64,000 nucleotides of DNA, from NCBI RefSeq assembly GCF_032854445.1, contig NC_088302.1, positions 13,947,338-14,011,337 of the forward strand, read 5' to 3'. Shown here one piece after another: positions 45,696 through 57,892 of this stretch (the first letter of the stretch is position 1; every line of letters begins with the position of its first letter). This DNA is from Liolophura sinensis (Eukaryota; Mollusca; Polyplacophora; Chitonida; Chitonidae). Both the position numbers and the translations under genes were made by a program. The notes below the pieces were generated by a model, which searched no databases, was not told the origin of the DNA, and worked only from the letters and a program-made list of their open reading frames with translations.

Positions 45696-46577
45696 TCGTT
45701 CATTGTTACAGAGTACGTAATCGTAGAGGCTTATACCTGTTACAGAATCACACACATACATATAGACAGATATATAATTGAATGTAGTGCTATCGTACAT
45801 AGCTGGAAACTTTGCAAAAGAAGACTAAGAATTACGTAAGGTTTAGTAATCAGACAAAAGCTATTCAGGATATTTCCTTTTATTTTTCTCAACATGTCAA
45901 ACAAGCTGAGAAAATCCTGCATCTGACAGACGCACTCTGCTCTCTCCTGTAACATACTGAGTGAATTCTCTGCGTCAGCAATATTCATTTATTTTATATG
46001 GATATGAAGTTACAAGAGACGAGCAGCTAATCCCAAAATACCTGTTTCGGAACGTACGTAATGTTTGAGGACAGGGCTACGTGTTTAATCGTACTAACAC
46101 ACGATATACATACATGTATCTCGATGGGGGTTGGACTAATTCAGGCTTTCATGCCTAAATCTACATTTGAATCTTTAGCAATTTATATTATTCTGAATTT
46201 GGTTTATCTGTGAAAAGAGAACTCAAGGTAATAAAGACAAGAACCGTGCTTATTAAAACCAAGGTGTCAGGTTTCTTGTCCTTGCACTCATTTGAGGGAA
46301 GAAAATCATATAGCCTGGCAAAGTTTCATCAAATGTTATGCTTGAGGAAAGTCAAAAACAAGAAAGAAAGAATAAAGAGCATGGTTGTTCCCAATCCCGA
46401 TCGTTCCCACAGTCGACTTCATATTTTGTCTTATCTGAATCCCTTGAGCTGGAATGTACATATGTATCTTGAACCTCTATTCCTATAGCTGAGATCATCT
46501 TGGATTACGTTCGTGTAGAAACCGAGTTTGCTTCGAAAGAGAGATGGACGTATTGTTAATTGACACACTTGGAGAAC
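45696..46577. other. No gene recognised
   Basis: Chance frames only; no repeats identified. Confidence 0.4.
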
Positions 46578-46690
46578 TTTCCCCGTGCTCCGACACGTTT
46601 CCTTACACCATAATGTTGGCAGGCGTCGTATAAATGAAATATTCCTGAATACGGCGTAAAACACTAATCAAATAAATAAACAAAATAAAT
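46578..46690 (+). mobile_element. SINE family A tail fragment
   Basis: tttccttacaccataatgtt, then cgtcgtataaatgaaatatt and gaatacggcgtaaaacacta, ending in an AAATAAATAAAC tail. The 5' half is missing. Confidence 0.85.
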
Positions 46691-46710
46691 ACTTGTAGAA
46701 CACTGAACAT

Positions 46711-46900
46711 TATTTATTCGATTAAATGTTATACGCCCTCTGCACGAATATAGTTGTACAGCTGCGACCAAAATATTGATGGGAGGAAACCTGGCAGAGC
46801 CCGGGGAGACCAGTGACAGTCCGCATACCTTCCCATGTACTCTAACATTGTGAAAGGCTGTGGGAGTCATTGTGCTGCGCTAGCTGCTGAACACGCTAGC
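46711..46900 (-). mobile_element. SINE family A, diverged, tail-to-tail with the previous copy
   Basis: Tail ttatttattcgattaaatgt, body gatgggaggaaacctggcag and agcccggggagaccagtgac, and the remains of a head (gtgctgcgctagctgctgaa). It forms an inverted pair with 46578-46690. Confidence 0.82.
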
Positions 46901-48053
46901 AATGGCATAATGTAAATCTGATAGTTTTACAAAAAAAGAAGGAATTACTCAAAAACTTCTTTCAGTCAAAAGAAAACTATTCGGTACTTATAATATTGTG
47001 TTGCATTTTGGGGTCAGTCTCTTTTTAACCACTCCGTTCTCTCCAGTGTCAGCGCGGGTTTTTGACGCCAGCAGTATTCATTGCTTTTAAAAATCATATG
47101 ACGTTCCAAATGACTTGTCCCAGCGGTTAAAACAAGCCATCCGCCATGTTTACAGGGTAATGACAGAAATGTACGCCCTCAATAGAGCTCAGTAGAGACC
47201 ATGCACCAATATATACAACATGCACCAATTCTCATAGTCAAGTCGACATGAAAAAAGTTGAACCCTAAGCAGTTGGTACTATTTTGAGTAAATCTGCACG
47301 AATCTGAATTATTTTAAAATAAAGAAGGGAGAGTTGAACTCGAACAGATGACCCCATTAATCAAGTACCTGACAACTGCAGCGAGCCATTCCTGGAACTG
47401 TCTGAGCCAGAGAAGATCCTGTCGACGTAATTTATGAACGTTAATTAAGTCTTTTGTGTTACGCGTCAGTCAAATGTTAGATTTGACGCATGCGCGTTGG
47501 TGCAATGTTTCACTTCAGTTCATTAGTACAAATGAAGATAACGTAGATGGTTATAGCAAGTGGTCCTTCGAGGCTACAGAAGAAAATAGATTTATACCCA
47601 GCCATTCAACTTAGTACGGATTTTTGTCAGTGCGAGTAACCTAACAACAAGATAGAAATGAGGTTGTGAACTGTTCAACTGTTTTAAAATGAACTGTTGA
47701 ACATTTGAAATAATGACCCCATGAAAACGTGTTTTAAATACGATCTGTGGCAAAAACGTCAGTGCTCACAGGCTCTTTCCAAATTCGTATCCGGAATGTG
47801 TCGTGTCTGAGTGATTTGTATTTTTTATTGATCTTTTTGAAGGCAGCCTTCCAGCTGCAGCTGTAATCTCAAATCTTGACCAGCTGATACTTTTGACGTT
47901 ACTAAAGAGAGACATTTCCAAGCGCCAGTTTTCTACCAGAGTTGCATTTATCTCTTTCATTGACACAATGTGTATAATGAATTGTCACAATAAATTCACA
48001 TACAGCATGTATGGCCCATATTTTATCAACACGTACTTGTGGTTTATAACTCC
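46901..48053. other. No gene recognised
   Basis: Chance frames only. Confidence 0.4.
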
Positions 48054-48068
48054 TTTATAACTCAAATA

Positions 48069-48340
48069 GCGGGACCTCCGTGGCTCAGTCGGTTAGCGCG
48101 CTAGCGCAGCTTAATGACCCAGAAGCCTCTCACCAATGCGGTCGCTGTGAGTTCAAGTCCAGCTCATGCTGGCTTCCTCTCCGGTTGTAAGTGGGAAGGT
48201 CTGCCAGCAACCTGCGGATGGTCGTGGGTTTCCCCCGGGCTCTGCCCCGTTTCCACCCACCATAATGCTGGCCGCCGCCGTATAAGTGAAATATTCTTGA
48301 GTACGGCGTAAAACACCAATCAAATAAATAAATAAATAAA
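48069..48340 (+). mobile_element. SINE family A, full length, youngest-looking copy
   Basis: Head GACCTCCGTGGCTCAGTCGG then TTAGCGCGCTAGCGCAG; B box gagttcaagtccagctcatg; tail with five AAAT-type repeats. A perfect 15-bp target-site duplication TTTATAACTCAAATA lies at 48054-48068 and 48341-48355. The element keeps A and B boxes and a long clean tail, so it is probably recent. Confidence 0.96.
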
Positions 48341-48355
48341 TTTATAACTCAAATA

Positions 48356-48941
48356 TCATAATATTCATATATCATAAATGATTCCTTTTTAACTATATCA
48401 ACACATTGAATTATATTTAATAAAATTATTGCAGTTAAAATGTATATACCTGTAATTTGTTTAGGTGTCCATTTCATGAAAGAAAAATGTATATGTACTG
48501 TATAGTACTCCATTCATAATATGTCTCTTACAAGGATGTAATATCCTGTCGCTCAAAGTTCGCAGTAACTCGACGAATTCCTATATTTATACTTGAACGT
48601 CACTTGATAAAGATAAATTTTAACGTTTGAGATACTCATAAATAAAGCTAAACAAAGTAGCAGTCAACTTGAAATGTTGATCAAGACAAAATCTTCATCA
48701 AAATGCATAAATTTCATGATATTTGTTAGTGATACTCATACGAGAAATACCAACTGCCTGAGAATATATCTGGGAAGGAATCGTTTAGTTCAATTCTATC
48801 CAAATTCTCCACTGCTGTGGGACTATACGTGATGTCAGATGGGCATGAACACACCTGCTTCACACATACTCAACACATATCACTATTTGGACGGCAAGAA
48901 TAGAATTTCGGAGCAATCTTTCGTAGTGAGGAGAGAAGGAA
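48356..48941. other. No gene recognised
   Basis: AT-rich DNA, nothing supported. Confidence 0.4.
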
Positions 48942-49002
<61 letters not shown>

Positions 49003-49007
49003 ACACA
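48942..49007. repeat. (AC)n microsatellite
   Basis: About 30 AC repeats with ATAC and AAAC interruptions at the right end. Confidence 0.95.
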
Positions 49008-49129
49008 AACAAGGGATGCTGTTCATTTCGAGAAAATCTTCACGGAGGCGAAACCATTACGGAAATTCTCAAGCAAGACTTAAGTTTGTGATGCTGCAGT
49101 CGGTGTTGCCTTTCCTGGCTTATCGCATG

Positions 49130-49560
49130 CGTAAAAACACCCACAAGTACTCGCGATGCAGACAGTAACGGAACACCTTATTCTGCTCGGGTTGTAGACA
49201 AGCTGTCTAGGGTTTAATCTGTAGTGTTCACAGAGTAAGTAAAAGCCATTCCTAATGCGTGAGTGAGACAGTAACGTTCGCCAGCAGTGGAAAGGCTGGT
49301 GCAGGACTGCTCCTGAAAACCAGTATTGATATTAATTGAGCTCACATGTGAAGTTTGGTCATTCATTGTCCATCAGGCTTGTTTCACCTGTCAAAATTAC
49401 GTGAGCTGGCTGAGGAATATCTGCAGATATTCGTATCAATTACCCCCACGCGCAGGGCAATAAACAGCTCTGTAAATTGCAATTTATTCTCAATGTATTC
49501 GAACACCTGCGGATGACTAGAGTCATTAAGGCTATAATGGTTGGCAATTCTAACACTCTT
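49130..49560 (-). repeat. Inverted repeat pair 2, right arm
   Basis: Reverse-complement partner of 37481-37945, 11-12 kb away. Its right boundary coincides with the family A SINE fragment at 49564. Confidence 0.85.
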
Positions 49561-49563
49561 TAA

Positions 49564-49670
49564 GTCCTCTCCGACCGTAAGTGGGAAGGTCTGCAGCAAG
49601 CTGCGGTCTGCCAGCAACCTGTGGTCTTCCAGCAACCTGCGGACTGCCAGTAACCTGCGGAAAGGCAAAA
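49564..49670 (+). mobile_element. SINE family A body fragment expanded into an 18-bp minisatellite
   Basis: Starts with cctctccgaccgtaagtggg of the SINE body. The stretch that is ctgccagcaacctgcgga in other copies is repeated four times here (starts 49591, 49608, 49626, 49644), then the SINE similarity stops. Confidence 0.82.
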
Positions 49671-50221
49671 CTAATTCAAAATGAAAATGATATTGTTCAG
49701 GAATTTCCATGTTCATTGTCCTACTAATCTGGTGACGCCTTGTATGACGCAGCTCTCTGTTAACACAGAGTAAATGTCCAACTGCCCATTCTACAAAATT
49801 TTTATAATGCATGTTATTACACTTGAAACAGCGATTCGTGGTTCCCAATGGTCAATACACGGTCACGTGATATTCCGCAAATACAAGCGATCAAGCAAAG
49901 CTCACGAAGAAATATCCCACATTCATGAGGCAATAGCAAACGATCTCGTGCGTTTACTCTACTGTAGTTACCTCCCTTCTTGTGCTCTCTGACCTCTGCT
50001 TGTTAAGCACTTGTTGAACATCACTGCTCTCAAGCTGATAACCCGCATATCCCAACCAACAGAGACGAAAGTGTGATATCTGGCAAATGGTCACAGGTAA
50101 CCACTTCAATCTTAAATGTTTAAACAGTAGCAAATTACACACACCCTTAGACTCTTAGTCGGGCGGCGCGGCTTGCTTGCCTTTGGTAAATCGTCTCAGT
50201 GAAGTAGTGTTAGATTATGGA
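49671..50221. other. No gene recognised
   Basis: Chance frames only. Confidence 0.4.
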
Positions 50222-50345
50222 GCCGTGGAAATCCATCCTGCAACAAGGAGGCAAATTACAGGTACATACACTCTAAGGACTCCTTCGTCGTCATATGACT
50301 GAAAATTTTTTAAGTACGGCGTTAAACCCCAAGCACTTAATCACC
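50222..50345 (+). mobile_element. SINE family B tail half
   Basis: gaaatccatcctgcaacaag, tccttcgtcgtcatatgact and agtacggcgttaaaccccaa: the family B body and tail in + orientation, 5'-truncated. Matches 32714-33055 inverted. Confidence 0.8.
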
Positions 50346-50937
50346 TACACACCCTTAACACGATGAATTAAGCAAAATAAGGCAAAAAAAAATACAGTGA
50401 TGCCAGCTGCAATTTATTAGATGTCACTGGTCTAGAATTCCTTATGGGATAGAATAATCAATCTAGTCGCTACCATATGCTGTTGTTTCTTCTACCTTTC
50501 AGTTTAAGATATTTCACCATCGTCGATATATGTTTTCAAGCCATTAATATGACTGCCTGAGAATTTTTAAAAAATGGTATCATTGAGGAGACTGTGCAGG
50601 CAACGTTGGTCTCAGATAACAAAAAATGATAAAAGATAGTCTTACACTGACACACAGATCATCGAACACTATCCCTTAATAACGCTCTTTATACAGCAGT
50701 TCTGTGACAGCAAGACGAACTGCACATGATTTCCGTGGCCAGAGTGGAAAAGAGTGAGTTTGAGTCTGAGATTTATCATGTGATGAAAAAAAATACTTTA
50801 ACCCGTTTCTAATAAGCAGAGCTTTCACATATTTTACCCTTGTCTTAGTAATAAATGACCCATTATTAAGAACAGGTAAGTTATAACTATAGCTATACTG
50901 ATATCTTTGTCGAAATACAAATACAACATAAAATATT

Positions 50938-51215
50938 TATTTATATATTTATTGCTTTGTTGTTTTAATGCCCTTCTCAAGAATTTTTCACTTATACAAT
51001 GATGATCAGTTTTATAGCTGGTAAACCACCAACCTTTGACAAGATACTCATGAACATTCTCACGTGTGACATAGGGCCTAAAAATACGCACAGAACAGTG
51101 GAAGTCAATGTATCGTCGAGCGTTTATTGTCAACAGATCGCAATCGCTGAGAAAGTAGTGAAATTCACAAATCCACTGTCCAGTGCGGTTTTGAACCCGC
51201 ACCCTACGTTAAAAT
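50938..51215 (-). mobile_element. SINE family C, diverged
   Basis: Tail tttatttatatatttattgc, then cttctcaagaatttttcact, body gtaaaccaccaacctttgac, shared word cgtcgagcgtttattgtcaa, and a B box in reverse (ggttttgaacccgcacccta). It accounts for the open frames at 50834-51355. Confidence 0.7.
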
Positions 51216-52999
51216 TCCTCAATCTGTGGATGAAGTGGTTCATTGCCTGTGAATGTGTAACTTCTCAAGGCTTGTGGGTTGACAGTAGCGTCAGTAATGC
51301 TGAGCTGGCGTTCTATGTTTCCTCGGAAATATACACAAAGTCACTTTCAGAGTAAAATGGGATGAAATGTACGTAATCGCACAAAGAGACAACGTGCGAT
51401 ACAGGCTCCAAAAATAACGTCTAACAAAAAACAGCAAGAGGCGAAACACAAGCTCACAATGTCCTCTGTATAGGAAAAGGAGTACAAATGACAAATGTGG
51501 AATAGCGTGAAAACCGATATCTCCAAGCCCAGCAAAATCCTTCACAGAAGATTACAGTAAATATGACTGGTCTTAAGTGGACTTGAGTAATTGACTGCTT
51601 ACAATTGGACTTGAATGAACGACTCCGAGCTTCACAACTCCGTCGCTCATATTTATAGCCTAACGCAAAACATTCTGGATTTTTTGATCGTAAACATGTT
51701 TTACCACAACCAATACATATGTCCAGAATGTACACTCTATTTACAATGACACTAAACTCATAAACACCGAAGCCTCGACAGAGCTCGACTAAATAACAGT
51801 GCAGGCCATAACATACACAGAGGGAAATATGTTGGTCAGACACTGACAAACAAACCAAAAATAAATATGTTATACAACGTTTAAAGACGGGGTTTGTAAC
51901 ACTTGTCTTGTATGAACACAAACTTGTGTTCTTTCCAACAAAAATCCAAGATGTCGTGGGTTTTATTTAAAAGTTTTTGTTGTACCAACGCAGCTGCGCA
52001 TGATATGCATAAATGACCTCATTTCGGTTCAACTCAAGTTTGTGTTTTATTTTGTAACCAGAAACATATGTACTTCACATTGATTTAACACCTGTTTGTC
52101 TAAGGGTAACATATTTCTGTGTTGAATAAAACAACACAAGTTGTTGTGTTAGATTTCAACATAAGTGTTTTTGTGTGTCTTATAAACTGGAAATGTAGGC
52201 CCTGTTATCATCCCTTTTTTGACTTTTATTTTACTATGTTACGAACTTAGTTTTATTGCTTTTGTATTATGTTTTATTAAATGTATTATGTGATTAATAT
52301 TTATATCTGACTATTATCCTTTTCTTACATAGGGTCACCATTGTACATGTATATTTGTGACTGATGTGAATAAAGTTAAACAGACAAATAAACGGATACG
52401 CTTCAAATGTTATTTTTTAAATAATATATGAATGGAAGCAATAAGTTTCCTTTACCAAATCCCGTCTGACCCTGTATTTGTAGTAGATCAGGAGAGGAAA
52501 AAACACTGAAATACCACCCTGGCGTTTGTCGCGTAGTTCATTATTCCAATACTCAGTACACACACCGGACATTCTGTAGAGTACGTAATTAGCAGATTCT
52601 CTTCGCCTCTGGCGCTGATTGGCTGTGTTCCCCTAGTGAAAGGTCACTAGTCTCGCTGCACCGCATGAGTTGACACCCAACAGCGATTCTTAGTCAGGAG
52701 TTGAGTCATCCCCAAATCCCATGTGTTTTAGGTACAGTATAGACTGTACTTCACACTTGACTTACTGACATTTTGTAAAATTAACATGGAAGTGCTGTTT
52801 TGAATATTCATTTTGTCGAGGTCAGTAATATTTAAAGTATACATAGGCAAATTTTTTGTTTCTCCTAGAATTTTTAATTTTCAGTATTACAATATGATGT
52901 AAAATTTAAAGGATCTGATCTGGTTGGAGGCATAACGTGCTAACTGTCTTGGCGCTCAGTTCATTTACATATCCAAAATGACATAATGTGTTTTATTGT
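51216..52999. other. No gene recognised
   Basis: A 155-codon minus frame at 51454-51921 has many Cys (ICIGCGKTCLRSKNPEC), but it begins with TTG rather than ATG and has no splice or signal support. The rest is AT-rich. Confidence 0.4.
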
Positions 53000-53640
53000 A
53001 ATTCAACAATTCTGTTTCAAGGAAACATATGCCGTTTACAGGCCATCAGCTAGTCCTCACTGCTCTGGTTTTACTCTTTTATCTTGTATAACGTATTTCT
53101 TCATTAGCCGGGATTCTTCTAATAATTAAGCACCCATGAAACCTGGTCATTTTGGATTGTTTAAATGCTATACCACAACAGATACGATAATAACACAGCA
53201 ATTTTAGAAATTCCGTTCCAGTGATGAGTAATAAATTGCGATTTGTGTAATAAAGTGCGTGTTCTTTCTATCGAATTCATGTTGATATTAAGTCATGTTG
53301 ATATCCGGTGTTTAGGTTGTTAGCATTTAAGTTTCCACATCAACAGTTAGAAAAACAAACAGTTCAACTGTGGTAAATGGGCTGGAGGTTGGATTCGACT
53401 GGTTACGTGCGATCATTTACTAGTTACTAGTATCACATGGCCCCCACTGTTTTTGATCCATGGTGCAACGGAGTGTATAGGTAGCTACACTAACAGGTAG
53501 AAGAAAGTCTGATTGAGGTAAATTAACACAAAAGGCCGTCTTTTACTTGTTACGTGAGACCATTTACCATCACCCTGTCGGCTGTGGTGTCGTTTTATTC
53601 TATATGCTGTTGTCTTTATATTCAGAGCATCAGTTCTGTG
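53000..53640. repeat. Dispersed repeat M, two diverged pieces
   Basis: 53000-53110 contains cctcactgctctggttttac then tcttttatcttgtata; 53480-53640 contains tctgattgaggtaaattaac and catcaccctgtcggctgtgg. Both echo the middle part of blocks I and II (ctgaggtaaa ... cgcactgtcgtcgctg ... ggttttactc). Confidence 0.5.
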
Positions 53641-55050
53641 CAATGGTCTGGGTGAGCAGCAAGTTCATTTACATATGTTTCATTGTTAATTTACATTTAT
53701 ATCATGAGGGTACACATGTATTTAAAAAAAACCGGATGTGAAGGTAAATTTACCGCTGACGTCAGGTAAATTTCTGAGGACTTTTCCCCGTGCGTAGTGC
53801 ATGTTTACAGTCTTCATGCCCTATTGGCGAAATATAAAAAAAAAAAAAACGTTATATATAATGGGGTTAATAAGTCGTTCTGTTCACTGTGTTGTCTATT
53901 TCTGAATGATATACGATTGACATTGGTATCGAAACAAAATCTGAGCGGAACAAAATGTTTCATTAAAACAAGAATCCGATCAACGGGATATTAATGTCAA
54001 AGGCCATTGTTCTTTACTTCATCCTTACGCTTGTCCTGTATACAATATCGTCCAATGAACAGTTGCAAATAAGCGTCGTTTTTAACGATTGTGCGCATTA
54101 TTCAGATTGGTAGATGAGATTGAATATGAAACCTTGTATTATGTTGAGTTTTTGTTTTTTTTTGTGAGTATCAAATATTCCAATATAATGAGTGTCAAAA
54201 TGCATCTTATACACTCCTGCATCTTAAATTGTTCTAATTTATAAACTCCAGTGTTTTGTTAGCCTATAGTTCCTCTGGAGCTAGGGCTATGTACGGTCTA
54301 AGATTCCCGAACTTTTCGCGCGACCATTTTCTATAAAGCCCACTGTCGTCACTGTTTACCTTTCCTATCCATGCGGTAATCTTTGATATTGCGTTTATTC
54401 GTGAATTAACTGAATGCAACTGAAATAAAAAAAAACACTGCTGAGAAATTGTTATGCACTGCATACAATGTTTGCAAAAAGGTGTTCATTTTTTAGCTGT
54501 TTGTTGACTTTCTTACTCCACGTTACTTACTTTACTCATTTCCCTTTTGAGTTATATTACACCATTAGAACTCAAATACTTTCGCTCAAATGTAAATACA
54601 AAACCCGCGATATTAAATAGCACAATAAGTCCACGTCCACATCTGAATGGCGCCACATCACACTGAATCGATTTCAGTCTATGATAATATTCTACACCTT
54701 CTGATATACCAAACTGATATATAACTGGATGGCCACTCATATTGGTCAGGGACATTTAGAAATATATACTATTTGGGGGGGGGGGCGCGTGTAATCGGGA
54801 CTAATCCTGTGTATGTATGCTTGTACGTATGCTTGAGTTTTTACGTCGTACTTCAGTCTGAAGTTTATAGTCATACATTTGTTTTTTCGATCAGTTTATA
54901 ACGGTATAATCAAGAAACTTTTAGTTCCTAAATGACGGCGACGAGTCTTATGGTTGGTGATAAACCACTGTAAAATAGCAGACGGGTTCTCTCAAGTGTG
55001 TCGTATTGCTGTAAGCCGAGAGCTTCATGTAAGACACAACCATTCATGGT
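53641..55050. other. No gene recognised; SINE-like debris
   Basis: Includes an 11-G run (54775-54785). A SINE-tail-like ttgagtttttacgtcgtact at 54834 is followed about 100 bp on by gacggcgacgagtcttatgg. Too diverged to assign. Confidence 0.4.
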
Positions 55051-55183
55051 CAGCCTCTTATTGTGACTAACGCCTTGCTAATGGTAGACACATTGCTGAT
55101 GCAGTCAAGCCGTATGGGAGTTTTCAGCCTCTTATTGCGACTAACACCTTGCTAACGGTGGACACACTGGTCATGCAGTCAAG
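55051..55183. repeat. 59-bp tandem duplication
   Basis: cagcctcttattgtgactaa ... gatgcagtcaag at 55051-55109 is repeated at 55125-55183 with about 7 mismatches; period 74 bp. Confidence 0.88.
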
Positions 55184-57707
55184 ACGAGAGGTGACTATCA
55201 ACTCCTATAGGCCAATAGTGAAATGAATGCTTTATAAGGCTCATCCCACAAGCTATGTGGAACAAATCCTACAAAATCTGGAACAAAATTGTGTCCTGGA
55301 TAAGAGCACACAATCTATACTAACGGCTTTTTATCACCACTAGACCGGCGAATAAGTCTGTATAAATTACTCCCTTTGCGCACATGAAACCTAATTGCCC
55401 GAAAGTACATTAGACCTGGGCTGAATATTTTTAGATTCCGTTCCGGGACAATACTGAGCAGTCGCCATTAAGTGTGTCTGACTGAAGTACATCTACGATA
55501 AATGTTACATAATGCTGTGGAAGTGACCTACCCTCCTATTGGTTAGGATACCTGTGTTCGTGTGTATCGAGTTACATCTTGTGTTAAGTTGATCACGATC
55601 GCCATAGATCAGGATTAAGCTGGACTATGATTCGATCGTTCTTGAGGTCGTTACATGAGTGCCATGACATTGATTGTTGTTGTTCAGCGACCTGTATTTT
55701 ACAAGTGTTCACTTATATCACAGTGGTCAAGTTTAGATGTGGAAGAAACTTGACAAACCTTTTGATTTAAAATCACAGCAGAAACACATGACCTCATTCG
55801 GTTCGTATACAACGCTACAGCATCAGAATGCCATTGTCCTTAACAACGTTACACCCATTTTCGCTGGTTTGTATACAGCCCATTGTTAGGAGAGCTGCCA
55901 AGTCATACCAACCTGTGAAACACTTTTCCACACTAGGTTCCAGTCTAGGAATGCTTCAGAGCAATCGCGTACCAGTGTGGGTTCACATCACACTCCACTT
56001 GCGTGACCCGGCCAAACGGAACTGTCCAGCCATGGGCAAATGACATTACGTTCTAAATCGAGAGGAAAACAAAATGTCCACAAGCCGTCAGTATCAACGA
56101 ATCCTAACTTTGTTGCTTCTGAGTATAGAACCGCGTTGTTGCTTATTTGTATGCAAAGGCACAGCGAGGAGGAATGGAGTGTTGTTAAGATATAGAGATT
56201 TACAAAAGCAAAGCAAACAGTTCCATCTCTCGCTGCTGTAACGGTGTTATGGCTGCCTGTGCTATATATATTTAGATCTTTAATAAAAGAGTCTAAAGTG
56301 CCGCACTCGCGCACTTGAGGTCCTATGCTGCATCGTCTAGGGAATTGTGGTATCTGTGTGTGTTTTCCAGCTATTAACATAATCTTTAATGAAGTCAAGA
56401 ATGTCAACAGGACACATTGGCTCTATGAAAGGACACTAAAGGACAGTTGGTAGTTAGGGTTAAGGAAACAGATACAAATCTAGTAGTCACGAAAAGTGAT
56501 TACATTGTAAAAGTGGAAGGGCTCCGCAATAATTTTGCGAGATCGTTTTAACTGTCCCGTTTTCCGTGAGTCGTGACCTAATACAGTTGAAATCATGATT
56601 CCCATGTAGATGAAATACATGTATCTGTATTGCCTGAACATTTCAGAATATCGTTTCAAATCCAGGACAATCCAATTTATAGTTCCCTTGGAAGAGAGTA
56701 TTATTATCTTCTGTGAGCTAGTGTCGCACGTCTTCCCTTGGCAGCCTTAAAACATTAAAGTTTGATCCTAAAAGACTGAAGCTACAGTGATTTTTGTGTC
56801 CACGCATTAGCAGTCAACAAACGTTAGCGAAAACTTAAAATCATTGGGCAATAAGGTTGGTTGACAAGATATTGTTTTGGTTTTTGATTAGGAGAAAAAC
56901 AGGAGATAGAATGAATCAGTAGTGCTTCACCGAATGCCTCATATGATTTTACAATATCCGGATTTACGGTTTCAGTTTGATCCTTCGTGACTTCAGATGC
57001 ATTGTTTTTACTGACAAGTGCTGAGTTATGTTCATTTGACGCACGCTGTAGTCTTTTGTGTTACATTAGCCAATGGCTAAGAACTGCCCACCTACATGTT
57101 ATTGAATGCTGCAATATGGCTTCAAAACATGAACTAATAAAGATCTAGCATATCAAAGTGTTCATCACCGGCTCGTTTGCCTAAAATCCTCTGCGCTATT
57201 TATATTTGATATTATTAAACACCAGTGTGAATGTGTTGGTAATACGTTTTATTCAGCCATACGACAATCGCAGCAGTCTTTATACGAGCAAATATTATCT
57301 CAACGGGCCTTTATGGCACGGTCTCCTTCCACAATGACCAAAAGTAGGATGATCCAAAGTAGAAACTCGCGGCTGCAACCAGATTTAGTTTGCTCCACTC
57401 TTCGTGATGAGGTTTGGCACATGACATTTGTTGGTTACAGAGGTATTTTAATAAGACATAATCGTGTGATATAACCCCAAGCTTGTTGAGTTGCTTCCTG
57501 ATCATATGCATATGATCATATGATAGGCGATGATAATAACACTGTAAAAAAATGACCTTGTGATATGGACTTGGGACGTCCACATTGGTTGACTGCTGGT
57601 ATACAAATGTCGAATGCATATACTGAATGTTTTTTGTATGGGCCATGCTATAGGCCCTCGGACTGTCTCGTTGGCACTCGGCAGGATGTATTAAACTGAC
57701 CGATATA
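55184..57707. other. No gene recognised
   Basis: A 139-codon minus frame at 55988-56407 is within chance length and unsupported. Around 57545-57615 (minus) is a copy of the short dispersed repeat also seen at 14.5 and 35.6 kb (acatttgtataccagc ... cgtccca). Confidence 0.4.
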
Positions 57708-57716
57708 AAAAGAATA

Positions 57717-57883
57717 TTTTTATTTATTTATTTGATTGGTGTTTTACGCCGTACTCAAGAATATTTCACTTATACGACGACGGCCAGCATTATGGTGGGA
57801 GGAAACCGGGCAGGGCCCTGGGGAAACCCACGACCATCCGCAGGTTGCTGACAGACCTTCCCACTTACGGCCGGAGAGGAAGC
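57717..57883 (-). mobile_element. SINE family A, 5'-truncated, with target-site duplication
   Basis: Tail atttatttatttgattggtg, then ttttacgccgtactcaagaa, cgacggccagcattatggtg and ccttcccacttacggccgga. It stops in the body at gaggaag, before the tRNA head. AAAAGAATA flanks it at 57708-57716 and 57884-57892. Confidence 0.93.
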
Positions 57884-57892
57884 AAAAGAATA

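Noticed and set aside
48071-48150. Functional tRNA gene
   Set aside because: The A and B boxes belong to a SINE head; no full cloverleaf or discriminator end could be drawn, and the sequence continues into the SINE body. The same holds for the other tRNA-like heads.
44189-48311. A 65-codon frame found at three places (34979-35176 minus, 44189-44386 plus, 48114-48311 plus)
   Set aside because: It looks conserved only because all three are copies of SINE family A; the frame runs across the tRNA-like head and has no independent support.
49384-49848. 154-codon minus frame
   Set aside because: Mosaic of the inverted-repeat arm, the 18-bp minisatellite and spacer; the arm at 37.5 kb stops in this frame.
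51454-51921. 155-codon Cys-rich minus frame
   Set aside because: No ATG at its start (TTG), no splice signals, no family recognised; a few frames of this length are expected by chance in 64 kb.
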